Positions 41,524-49,564 of a stretch of 49,788 bases of DNA are shown here, in pieces. The stretch is from Microcaldota archaeon (GTDB lineage: Archaea > Micrarchaeota > Micrarchaeia > Micrarchaeales > Micrarchaeaceae), in NCBI GenBank assembly GCA_021848125.1, contig JAJZMY010000005.1:1-49788 (forward strand). The letters are read 5' to 3'. A program made the position numbers and the translations under genes. The notes below the pieces were generated by a model. It did not search any database. It was not told the origin of the DNA and worked only from the letters and a program-made list of their open reading frames with translations. Each line of letters starts with the position of its first letter. The stretch's first letter is position 1.

Positions 41524-41946
41524 TTAAATATTTCTATTTTTTATATTTTTATAGTCTATAATTGTTTTTCTTGTTGCCGGTTCTAAATCTAATTTCAATG
41601 CAGCATCAATATCGCACCATTGAAATTTTTCTGCTTCCTCATTTAATATTATTTTTTTATTACCTTTTATGCTGCAGTAAAAATTAATAAATATAAAATG
41701 CTTTTTCTTCCAAAATGTTTTTCCAAACACAAATTCTTGAATAGATAAAAATTTTAAACCATAAATATCCAGATTTGTTTCTTCTTTTATCTCCCTTTTA
41801 AGCGCATCTTCCATTTTTTCGCCCAATTCAATATGGCCTCCAGGGATAACGTATTTATTATGCCACTTATGGGATTTAACTAATAAAATTTTGTTTTGGC
41901 TATTTAAAATTAATGCGCCAACGGTCGGCTCAGGATACTTGTTCAT
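41524..41946 (-). CDS. NUDIX hydrolase
   Basis: A 140-aa protein with the full Nudix box GGHIELGEKMEDALKREIKE followed by ETNLDI (GX5EX7REUXEEXGU). It hydrolyses a nucleoside diphosphate linked to another group. The N-terminus is VGALILNSQNKILLVKSHKW. ATG 41946 is preferred to the TTG just upstream. It starts nine bases after the stop of the membrane winged-helix gene. Confidence 0.9.
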   Translation of the reverse strand: MNKYPEPTVGALILNSQNKILLVKSHKWHNKYVIPGGHIELGEKMEDALKREIKEETNLDIYGLKFLSIQEFVFGKTFWKKKHFIFINFYCSIKGNKKIILNEEAEKFQWCDIDAALKLDLEPATRKTIIDYKNIKNRNI

Positions 41947-41954
41947 CAAATAAC

Positions 41955-42650
41955 CTATATTTTATTTAAAATATTTATTTTAAAGAGAATGAATAAAACT
42001 ACTATTAGGGCAATTACAATTATTGCTATTAATATTATTTTTTTATTTATTAATTCTGTTTTTTGCAATTTTTGTTCAAATTCTGCATATATTTTATTGG
42101 AATTGTTATTAGAATTATTTTTTGTATTATTAAGTATGTTATTAGCAAGTTGGGTATTTTCTATTGGTTCGGGTTTTATTTCAGTTGCGGCTTGCTGCTG
42201 GCTTGATTTTATTTTCATAAATCCAGATTCAGTAAGCATTAATTCAATATTTGCATTATGGATTGTATATGAAATAAAATTTTGTTTCAATAATTTATAA
42301 AGCCTTAATGCAAGATCTGAAGATATGATATTCAATGTGCTGGATAAATCTGTAAGATGTCTTTTTGCCACAGATAATTGCTTTAGAATTTCCAAATCTA
42401 AGAGATCAAACTCTGTTTCTGCTTTGCTGTTTGCGTCATCAATTAGTTTTTTTCCAATATCTGTAATTATTATCTTGTTTTGCTCTGGAAAATTTACTGT
42501 GAAGTCTATCAGTCCTTTTTGCTTTAGTGTTCCAAGGATATTGGATGAATCGAAAAATGATGAATTTATCTCGCTGCCAAATTTTTCTACACTTGTTTCT
42601 GGCTTAATTCTTGTTAATGCAATTAAATCTAAAAAATTAATATTATCCAT
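41955..42650 (-). CDS. Membrane-anchored winged-helix-like protein
   Basis: The 231-aa protein seems to contain two winged-helix-like domains: about 1-75 (ILGTLKQKGLIDFTV, ITDIGKKLIDDA) and 80-150 (EILKQLSVAKRHLTDLSSTLNI, LYKLLKQNFISYTI, LTESGFMKI). A Gln/Asn-rich linker follows, then a single C-terminal membrane helix (IILIAIIVIALIVVLFILF). A DNA- or RNA-binding protein tethered to the membrane from its C-terminus is inferred. ATG 42650 is preferred to the TTG at 42662. No named family. Confidence 0.65.
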   Translation of the reverse strand: MDNINFLDLIALTRIKPETSVEKFGSEINSSFFDSSNILGTLKQKGLIDFTVNFPEQNKIIITDIGKKLIDDANSKAETEFDLLDLEILKQLSVAKRHLTDLSSTLNIISSDLALRLYKLLKQNFISYTIHNANIELMLTESGFMKIKSSQQQAATEIKPEPIENTQLANNILNNTKNNSNNNSNKIYAEFEQKLQKTELINKKIILIAIIVIALIVVLFILFKINILNKI

Positions 42651-42744
42651 AATAATACACAAATAATTGATTATAATTATATTTTATAAATATATATAAA
42701 CAATAAATATAAAATTAAATTAGTATTATAAAATATGTGGTATT

Positions 42745-43014
42745 ATGGCTGATAAAAACAATAATAAAGTCTTAGATATAAATATGGCTAGGCAGTCGCT
42801 TATAGAAGAATTGCAAGCGCAAAAATGGTATGATGAAAGAATAATTGCAGCAAAGGATGTTGAATTAAAAAAAATTTTAGAACATAATAAAAATGATGAA
42901 AAAGAGCACGAATCCCTATTATTAGAATGGCTGAGAAGAAATGATTTGCATCTTGACAAAGAATTAAAGGAGATTTTATTTAAAAATGAAAAATTTGAAA
43001 AATTATGGGATTAA
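42745..43014 (+). CDS. Encapsulated-ferritin-like (EncFtn) protein
   Basis: The 89-aa two-helix protein matches the EncFtn core: SLIEELQAQKWYDERI, then ILEHNKNDEKEHESLLLEWLRR. Aligning with Rhodospirillum EncFtn by spacing, the ferroxidase ligands are E22, E52 and H55, the conserved Trp is W28, and the entry-site Glu 31 is E21. The second entry-site Glu is Gln (Q24). EncFtn decamers oxidise iron and are normally cargo of an encapsulin shell. No shell gene is in the window and no clear cargo-loading peptide follows the helices. Confidence 0.8.
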   Translation: MADKNNNKVLDINMARQSLIEELQAQKWYDERIIAAKDVELKKILEHNKNDEKEHESLLLEWLRRNDLHLDKELKEILFKNEKFEKLWD

Positions 43015-43046
43015 AATTAGAAGTCCAGTAAAAAATTAAGGAGTTT

Positions 43047-43931
43047 ATGCATTTTGTTGTTTTTATATATAATGATGATCTTGCTAGTTCAATCGGTAAA
43101 AAGAGCTCTGAAAATGGCATAATATTTTATAACAGGTTAATTGATGATGATGTTGTAGTTGGGCTTGGTGTGATTGATCTAGAAAAGAAGTTTCATGATG
43201 TTGCTCAAGCAATGCTAATCTCAAACCAAATTGTAATTAGCACTAAAAATATTGACACTGCATTTGGAGAACTGGTTATTGCTGCTGAACTTTGTAATAA
43301 AAGAATAATATTTAGCAATGATAATAATATTGATAAAATTATATCTAGTTTAAATTTGAATTACATTATTTGCAATCAGCAGGAGATTCTTAATAATATA
43401 ATTTCTTATAAAAATAAGGCAAATAATGAAGATACGCGAATAGACATAGACGCTGCATTTAATGTAAAGGGCATTGGATGTGTTGTATTGGGTATAATCA
43501 CAAAAGGAAACGTGAATGTTCATGATTCTTTATATCATTCATCTGGAAGGCAGGTAATTGTCAAATCAATACAGAGCCAGGATAGGGACCTAAAAACTGC
43601 AGATACGAATACAAGAGTTGGTCTGGCATTAAAAGGCATAGATGTGGAGGATATTGAAAAAGGGGACTTATTAACAGCGCATAAAACAAATAAAGTAAGC
43701 AGCATTAAAGCAACCATTAAAATAAATAAACTTGCTAGTGAAGAAATTGCAAAGGGAAATAGGTATATTTTTATTTCTAATTTTTCTTATAGGGCATGTA
43801 TTATTGAGGAAATTAATAACAATGAAATAACATTGAATTTTGAAAAGGCCATTGTGTTGCAAAAAAATGATTATTTTTTTCTTTTAAGAAATAAGGCTCC
43901 AAGAATTTTTGGCATTGGAATAACATGCTAA
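43047..43931 (+). CDS. EF-Tu/SelB-like protein with domain II but no G domain
   Basis: Residues about 130-210 of this 294-aa protein look like translation-factor domain II (AAFNVKGIGCVVLGIITKGN, VHDSLY, VKSIQSQDRDL, RVGLALKGIDVEDIEKGDLL). A third barrel follows. The first 125 residues lack every GTP-binding motif and may be a decayed G domain. Similar GTPase-less paralogues of SelB occur in archaea, with unknown function. It begins 33 bases after the EncFtn gene on the same strand. Confidence 0.7.
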   Translation: MHFVVFIYNDDLASSIGKKSSENGIIFYNRLIDDDVVVGLGVIDLEKKFHDVAQAMLISNQIVISTKNIDTAFGELVIAAELCNKRIIFSNDNNIDKIISSLNLNYIICNQQEILNNIISYKNKANNEDTRIDIDAAFNVKGIGCVVLGIITKGNVNVHDSLYHSSGRQVIVKSIQSQDRDLKTADTNTRVGLALKGIDVEDIEKGDLLTAHKTNKVSSIKATIKINKLASEEIAKGNRYIFISNFSYRACIIEEINNNEITLNFEKAIVLQKNDYFFLLRNKAPRIFGIGITC

Positions 43932-43991
43932 AATTCCACTAATTTTGTTAAGCATAATGTTTTTAAATTTAATTAACATAATATATACTGA

Positions 43992-44064
43992 TTTACAAAA
44001 ATTGTAAAGAGAAAACTGGTCGCCTTGCCAGTGCTTATCCGCACTGGCCTTTTTCTATTTTTTT
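43992..44064 (+). terminator. Double hairpin with T tracts between convergent genes
   Basis: Hairpin one is TTTACAA/TTGTAAA (43992-43998, 44002-44008). Hairpin two is GCCAGTGC (44027-44034) with GCACTGGC (44041-44048), an 8-bp G+C-rich stem followed by TTTTT and TTTTTTT. ACTGG at 44015-44019 can pair instead with CCAGT (44028-44032), which would prevent hairpin two. This is the geometry of a terminator with an antiterminator, though a small structured RNA is also possible. Confidence 0.5.
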
Positions 44065-44186
44065 ATAATGTTTAGCTCTACTTTTGACTATTCTAAATTA
44101 CAAAATATACTGCTTATTTTATATTTCTAATAGTTCAACGGCACGGGCAGGAAACACCTCATGTTTTGGGGGTGGAAGAATACATA

Positions 44187-45530
44187 TTATACTGTTGTTT
44201 TATTTTTTAAGGTTTTTTTGCCGTCTGTATTAGGCATTTGAGCTTTGTTTATGGCTTTGCTTTTCTCAGTGCATCTTAAAAATCTGAAATAGTGCTTTAT
44301 CTTTTCTGGGATTTTTGCCTTGTTTTGCTTTTGTCTTATATACTTCTCGCTATTTTTAAAATCAATGCATTTCATTTCTTTATTAAATGGCCATCCGTCA
44401 AATAAGCAAAGTTCAGATCTTATTTCTTTTTTTAAATCAAATAGTTTTGCACTATTCTGTTGGATTATTTGAGAATATGTTTTTCCTGCTTCTGTTAATT
44501 TTCTTTCCATTGTATTCAGATCAACATCAATAATAGAAAAATTTGAATTAAACCCATTATTCCATTCATATCCGTGCAAAAAACACCAATTAAAATAGCC
44601 ATCTATTTTAATATGGTCTTTTTCAATTGAGTCTTCTACTGCTTTTAAATGCTCAATCAAATATGCGGATTTTAGATCATCATTTTTAGTTGGTATGCCA
44701 TTTTCAGTTATAATTATTGGTTTTTTGTGCTTTGAATAGACTGAATTTAAAATATGCCTTAAACTATCTGGATTTATTTCATACTTTTTTTTGAATAAAT
44801 TTTTGAATGCCACATAATAATTAAGGCCTATAAAATCTGAATTTTTTGATGTCCTATTTAAAATAATATTTGGAAAATACATAAGCATATTTTGCATTGA
44901 ACTTAATAATTTATTTTTATTATGAACAATGGAAATCGCATTCACAGAGCCAACCTTTGCCGCAGGATTAATATTTTTAATTATTTTATATGCTTCTGAA
45001 TGAATTTCTAGAATATTTTTCATTGATTTGAGCATTCCAAAAATGTTGTTTTTATTGAAGGGCGGCAGCTTTGCAGTAATTAATGAAGAACATAAATAAA
45101 GCGAGGGTTCATTAAAAATAATAAAATAATCAATATCATTTTTAAATTCTTTAGCGATTAAGGCAGTATAATCTAAAAATTTGTTTTTTATGTATTTGGA
45201 TTCAAATCCATTGTATTTGTGCACCCAATTTGGATTTGTAAAATGATGTAGAGTAACAAAGATTTTAACATTGTGCTTTTTAAGTTCATTAAAATAATTA
45301 TGATAAAATTCTATTGCTTTCTTATCAATAAAATTTTCTTTTGGTTCTATTCTTGCCCATTCTATATTAAATCTAAATGCAGACAAATGAAGCTGATCAA
45401 TGAATTGAAAATCTTTTGCATAGTATTTTTTATGATTTATTGATGATAATTTTGGCAGGTCACATTTGCTATTTCCAAAATGCTGATAATCACTAACATT
45501 ACTCCCAAATAAAAAATTGTCTGGAAACAT
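44187..45530 (-). CDS. Glycoside hydrolase family 1 (beta-glycosidase)
   Basis: From ATG 45530 the enzyme is 447 aa. GH1 motifs are FPDNFLFGSNVSDYQ at the N-terminus, FRFNIEWARIEP, TLHHFTNP, the acid/base FNEP (Glu about 141) and the nucleophile ITENG (Glu about 276), then YFNWCFLHGYEW. It cleaves beta-linked glucosides or galactosides. There is no signal peptide, so it is probably cytoplasmic. A tail of about 75 basic residues follows the barrel. TTG 45539 could add three residues. Confidence 0.9.
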   Translation of the reverse strand: MFPDNFLFGSNVSDYQHFGNSKCDLPKLSSINHKKYYAKDFQFIDQLHLSAFRFNIEWARIEPKENFIDKKAIEFYHNYFNELKKHNVKIFVTLHHFTNPNWVHKYNGFESKYIKNKFLDYTALIAKEFKNDIDYFIIFNEPSLYLCSSLITAKLPPFNKNNIFGMLKSMKNILEIHSEAYKIIKNINPAAKVGSVNAISIVHNKNKLLSSMQNMLMYFPNIILNRTSKNSDFIGLNYYVAFKNLFKKKYEINPDSLRHILNSVYSKHKKPIIITENGIPTKNDDLKSAYLIEHLKAVEDSIEKDHIKIDGYFNWCFLHGYEWNNGFNSNFSIIDVDLNTMERKLTEAGKTYSQIIQQNSAKLFDLKKEIRSELCLFDGWPFNKEMKCIDFKNSEKYIRQKQNKAKIPEKIKHYFRFLRCTEKSKAINKAQMPNTDGKKTLKNKTTV

Positions 45531-45561
45531 GCAACCCAATACTTGATTGGTTTTTTATATT

Positions 45562-45575
45562 TAAAAACTTTTTGT
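45562..45575 (-). promoter_or_regulatory. BRE/TATA-like promoter of the GH1 gene
   Basis: Read on the minus strand this is ACAAAAAGTTTTTA, preceded by TGC as in the copy at 694-707 and followed by AATATA. It ends 32 bases upstream of ATG 45530, right for a leaderless or nearly leaderless transcript. Confidence 0.45.
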
Positions 45576-45597
45576 GCAGAATTTAGAAATTATATTT

Positions 45598-46824
45598 TTA
45601 TATCAATAGACCATATCCGACTAGGCGCCATCTTTGCAAAATATTTCTCATAACAGCTATTTTGCTGCTTTTCTCAATGCATGCGCTATGCTTTAGAGTT
45701 ATATTGACTGTATCTTTTTTAATATTTTTTACGTATCCTATCAATGTTGCTGTTCCAACACCTAATATCAATGCTTCATTTTCTTTAAATATTGAATAAG
45801 GTATGTCGCTCCTGTTAATCTTAAAAAATTTAATATTTATTTCATCTACAAGAGCTGGAATTTTATTCGGATGCCCAACTATATTACCCACTAAATTATC
45901 TGCTTTTGTAAATGTTGGGTCAACCTGGGTTGCAATTCCTATTAATCCGCCTGGCTGGGCTTTTTCTAGGCTAATGTTCCCGCTATACATATGAACAATT
46001 TTAGTTATTATTGGTTTATATGTTATTTTATTCTTCTCTTTTTTTGTTTCAATTTTAATTCCAGGGCTTATTTCTATTTCATCGCCAACATTAAAAATTC
46101 CTTTTGTGATTGCACACCCTATGACACCGCCAGACAGAGTCTCTATTTTGGCGCCTGGTTTATTAACATCAAAAGACCTTACAACATACATTATTGGGTC
46201 AGATTTAAGGTCTCTTTCTGGAATTTTAAAATTGGCTATTTTTTCTAACAGTACGTCTATATTTATATTCTGGTTGGTCATTACAGGGACAATTGGCGCA
46301 TCTTCAATAACACTTCCTTTTATAAAATCTTTAATTTGATTATAATGCTTAATTGCTTTATCCTTTCCGACAAGATCTATTTTTGTCTGAATAATTATTA
46401 TGTTTTTTATTCCAAGAATATTTATTATCATCAGATGCTCTTTTGTCTGCTGCATTGGGCAGGGCTCATTTGCTGCTATAATGAACAAAATCGCATCAAT
46501 TACATTTGATCCTGCAATTGCTGTTGCCATAAGTGTTTCATGACCTGGCGCATCCAATATTGAAATTTTAAGAAGAGGTTTTGCGATTTTATTGCACCCG
46601 CATTTTTCATTTATTGTGTATGCCTCTGGTCCTATGCAGTCATCGCATTTATTTATAATTGAATCCGCGTAGCCTAATTTTATTGTCATGTTTCTTTTAA
46701 TGCTTTCACTGTGCTTATCTGTCCATTGATTTGTTATTGCTTTTGTTATTGAGGTTTTTCCGTGATCAATATGGCCAAGAGTGCCTATATTTAAAATACT
46801 TTGTTTAATATTGTCTATATTCAT
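45598..46824 (-). CDS. eif2g: Translation initiation factor aIF2, gamma subunit
   Basis: The 408-aa GTPase that carries initiator Met-tRNA. G1 is GTLGHIDHGKTS, with the switch KRNMTIKLGYAD, a zinc knuckle (CDDC...CGC), DAPGHETLMAT for G3 and QTKIDLVGKD for G4. Domains II and III follow with the end RWRLVGYGLL. Start ATG 46824. GTG 46827 adds one residue. Complete. The alpha subunit is encoded three genes upstream. Confidence 0.96.
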   Translation of the reverse strand: MNIDNIKQSILNIGTLGHIDHGKTSITKAITNQWTDKHSESIKRNMTIKLGYADSIINKCDDCIGPEAYTINEKCGCNKIAKPLLKISILDAPGHETLMATAIAGSNVIDAILFIIAANEPCPMQQTKEHLMIINILGIKNIIIIQTKIDLVGKDKAIKHYNQIKDFIKGSVIEDAPIVPVMTNQNINIDVLLEKIANFKIPERDLKSDPIMYVVRSFDVNKPGAKIETLSGGVIGCAITKGIFNVGDEIEISPGIKIETKKEKNKITYKPIITKIVHMYSGNISLEKAQPGGLIGIATQVDPTFTKADNLVGNIVGHPNKIPALVDEINIKFFKINRSDIPYSIFKENEALILGVGTATLIGYVKNIKKDTVNITLKHSACIEKSSKIAVMRNILQRWRLVGYGLLI

Positions 46825-46859
46825 CACTTTAATTTTTAAATTTTATTTTACTGATTAAT

Positions 46860-47591
46860 TTATAGTATAATTAAAAATAAAAGAATTCCTATAAAACCCG
46901 CACTTAAACTCGCAATAAAATTTGTCGTGTGTTTTGTTCCTATTTTTTTTGTTTCAAAATAGCCGAGAATTGAGTCTAACACCGTTCCAATAAAACCTGA
47001 AATAAATATAATAAAAAACAACAAAATCAATTGACTAAAGTTTGTAAGATAACCAAATGGCATAAAATAAAAATAAATTAAATAAAATGTTGCTATTAAT
47101 AAAGATGCAAATAATCCTGACAAGAGGCCAAGAGGGGTTATTCCTCCTGAAACGCCTTTTTTGACTTTTTTAAAACCAAAAATCATTCTTGGCTGACCAT
47201 CAAGAACCCCAAGTTCACTACTAAATTTGTCTGCAGTTATTGCAGAAACAACACATACAAATCCAATAAATGCAAAAAATTTATATTCAGATAAATTTTG
47301 CAACTTAAAAATAAAAAACAAAAATGCCATTATTAATGTTGGTAGGCCATTTGATAAAACATTTTTTACGCCTCTTGTTGGCTCATATAAATTGATATTT
47401 TTTTTGTAAACTTTTTCAATATTAGTGACAATACCTGAAAGAAATAGAAAGATAAGCATAGATAAAACAAATAAAAGGCCATATTTAGGCCCTCCAAAAT
47501 AAAATAGCAGCACGGCAATAAATAATGCAACAAGCAATCCTTTAAAATTTAAAGTTAAAAAATTAATTTTATTTTTCATAAGCACCAGCAT
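46860..47591 (-). CDS. DUF92-family membrane protein (VTE6/TMEM19-like)
   Basis: A 243-aa protein with six or seven hydrophobic helices and the DUF92 signatures TRGVKNVLSNG, ADKFSSELGVLDGQPRMI, KKVKKGVSGGITPLG and GTVLDSILG. Plant VTE6 in this family phosphorylates phytyl phosphate, so a polyprenyl-phosphate role is possible in archaea. The start overlaps the PAC2 stop by one base. Confidence 0.88.
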   Translation of the reverse strand: MLVLMKNKINFLTLNFKGLLVALFIAVLLFYFGGPKYGLLFVLSMLIFLFLSGIVTNIEKVYKKNINLYEPTRGVKNVLSNGLPTLIMAFLFFIFKLQNLSEYKFFAFIGFVCVVSAITADKFSSELGVLDGQPRMIFGFKKVKKGVSGGITPLGLLSGLFASLLIATFYLIYFYFMPFGYLTNFSQLILLFFIIFISGFIGTVLDSILGYFETKKIGTKHTTNFIASLSAGFIGILLFLIIL

Positions 47592-48370
47592 TATCTTATA
47601 TAAGACGGTGTGGGCGCAGAGTCAGAGGCCTCTGAAAATTGAGGCATTGGCAGTTCATTGATTTGAGAGTTTGTTAATTTTATCATTTTATCTAGCTCTT
47701 TTGTGTTTATATTAATATTAAAAATTTTATTTAGAACGCTTGCAACTGCTTTTACAGAGGCAGGATCAAATTCAGGATTTTGTGTTTCACCCATTAAACA
47801 TAAACCATTAATATTCTGCATTTTTGCAAACGCCATCAGCAAACCCAATGACCCAAAAATAGTGCCTTGGGATTCCTTAAAAATAATATTATATTTTTTA
47901 AATTTATCAATTAATTTTTTATTTGTTACATTACCAAAAACTCTTGGAATTGTTATATTTTCTTGGGTATTAATATATCCGCCAATAGTAAAAATAAACC
48001 TGCCTTTTAGTTTATTTTTAAAATAATCTAGGATTTTTGAATTTACCTCATATTGCCCTTCTGGTGTTATTGCTTGAGTGTCTCCTGTTAATACAATAAG
48101 ATCTTGACTTTTGTTAAAAGATTTAATCAGATAAAATCTATTATTCAGCAGACGTACTGTGCCATTTTTTAGCATAATGGCCTGGTGAGGAAAATGATTT
48201 GAATAAACTGAGGCTATTTTTATACCTTTAAACTGTTGGATTAAAAGATCTGCAATTATTACTCCAACATTTCCTAAACCAGGTAAACCTGCAATAAGTA
48301 TTGGATTTTTTACTGGTATCTGCTTATATTTTTTATTTGTTACAATTATTGTTTTATTAAAATCAAACAT
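47591..48370 (-). CDS. PAC2-family protein (proteasome assembly chaperone-like)
   Basis: The 259-aa protein has NPILIAGLPGLGNVGVIIADL near the N-terminus, an LIVLTGDTQAITPEGQYEV segment and LLMAFAKMQNINGLCLMGET. These belong to the PAC2/PbaB-like family, which includes assembly chaperones of the proteasome. In many archaea it lies near aIF2-alpha and Nop10. Here it overlaps the end of aIF2-alpha by eight bases and no Nop10 is present. Confidence 0.9.
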   Translation of the reverse strand: MFDFNKTIIVTNKKYKQIPVKNPILIAGLPGLGNVGVIIADLLIQQFKGIKIASVYSNHFPHQAIMLKNGTVRLLNNRFYLIKSFNKSQDLIVLTGDTQAITPEGQYEVNSKILDYFKNKLKGRFIFTIGGYINTQENITIPRVFGNVTNKKLIDKFKKYNIIFKESQGTIFGSLGLLMAFAKMQNINGLCLMGETQNPEFDPASVKAVASVLNKIFNININTKELDKMIKLTNSQINELPMPQFSEASDSAPTPSYIR

Positions 48371-49169
48371 TTAATTCATCAATTATATTTTCTTTTTGTT
48401 TTTTTAATTTTTCTTTTTCAATACTAAATTCTCCTTTTTTTAACATTTGTTTGACAAGTTCTGCTGCATGTTTTATTTTTTCTTCTGCTTCAAAATAATT
48501 TATTTTTGATAAAGAAACCAAACGATATTTTGGTGCGCTTATATATGAAACATCAATGTCTTGATTTTTCAAGGACATTAGAATAGAATTTAATTCGGAA
48601 ATTCCTGAAATTGTATTATAGGTCATCAGTGTGAGAATATATGAAACAGTATATATTTTTTCTTTTTTATTTGCCTCTATTATTTTTATTAGGTTGTCTT
48701 TTAATTTTTTGGGCAATAATGAAGATTTAAATTCTTTGGTGTTATTTGTTGCATTGTATATTAAATTTATAAATGAATTAAACTCAGAAAAACAAGTGTT
48801 TATTAGTTCTGCTTTTTTTGATTGTTCCTGGGACTTGTTTATTGCCTGAATAAATAAATTTTCTAATCTCCTTTCTAAATTATATTCTTTTATCTTTTCC
48901 TTTGATTCTTTTGGCGTTACTTTTTTAATAGAAATATCAATAGTGTTTCTTTCTTTATCAAAATAAATTACACGACATACAATTTTCTGATTATTATGAA
49001 TAAAAACATGGATGTTCTTTATCCAGCCTGATGAAACTTCTTTTATTGGTAAAAAAGCATCAGCATTATTGTATTCAATTAATTTGCAATAAGCGCCAAA
49101 ATTAGTTATTTTTACTACTTCTGCAATTACAAGATCTTTTAAATATGGGATTTTTTTAATATTAATCAT
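48363..49169 (-). CDS. eif2a: Translation initiation factor aIF2, alpha subunit
   Basis: The 268-aa protein has an N-terminal S1 domain (LVIAEVVKITNFGAYCKLIEY, AFLPIKEVSSGWIKNI, IVCRVIYFDKERNTIDISIKKV), a helical middle domain and an alpha-beta C-terminal domain (KIYTVSYILT, VSYISAPKYRLVS, EEKIKHAAEL). It stabilises tRNA binding by the gamma subunit. The position equivalent to the eukaryotic Ser51 loop is not phospho-conserved. It follows L44e by 56 bases. S27e, usually between them, is missing. Confidence 0.95.
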   Translation of the reverse strand: MINIKKIPYLKDLVIAEVVKITNFGAYCKLIEYNNADAFLPIKEVSSGWIKNIHVFIHNNQKIVCRVIYFDKERNTIDISIKKVTPKESKEKIKEYNLERRLENLFIQAINKSQEQSKKAELINTCFSEFNSFINLIYNATNNTKEFKSSLLPKKLKDNLIKIIEANKKEKIYTVSYILTLMTYNTISGISELNSILMSLKNQDIDVSYISAPKYRLVSLSKINYFEAEEKIKHAAELVKQMLKKGEFSIEKEKLKKQKENIIDELNV

Positions 49170-49225
49170 TTTATCAAAATAAGAATGTTAATAAAAAATA
49201 AAGTTTAAATAGCGTTAAAAATAAA

Positions 49226-49507
49226 TTAGGATTTAAATTCTAATTTCTTTTTTGTTCTATAATCAAATACTCTTTCAACATTAAACTTGCAGTCTAAACA
49301 TTCTAAAATCATTTTCTGCCTTTTTGCTACTTTTTTGACTGTTGCCTGGCCTTTTACTTTTCCAGTATATCCTTTTAATTTTCTCTTTCTTCTTCTATTT
49401 CCCATATTTAAACCGCTGTCTTGTTTTTTAGTATATAATTTTACTTTATGTAATGTATGTTTGTTGCACTTTGGACAATAGACTTTGATTTGTTTTGTAA
49501 TTTTCAT
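49226..49507 (-). CDS. rpl44e: Ribosomal protein L44e
   Basis: A 93-aa zinc-ribbon protein of the large subunit: YCPKCNKHTLHKV, the basic stretch NRRRKRKLKGYTGKVKGQATV, and CLDCKFNVERVF. Both CxxC pairs are present. It lies downstream of the partial gene at the right edge. Confidence 0.96.
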   Translation of the reverse strand: MKITKQIKVYCPKCNKHTLHKVKLYTKKQDSGLNMGNRRRKRKLKGYTGKVKGQATVKKVAKRQKMILECLDCKFNVERVFDYRTKKKLEFKS

Positions 49508-49564
49508 AAAACCAATTATTAGAATGTTTAGAGATTTTATTAATTTATTTTAATTTATTAAAAA

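Noticed and set aside
44130-44172. A tRNA or SRP-type RNA in the G+C-rich patch
   Set aside because: No cloverleaf pairing or SRP core sequence could be drawn on either strand.
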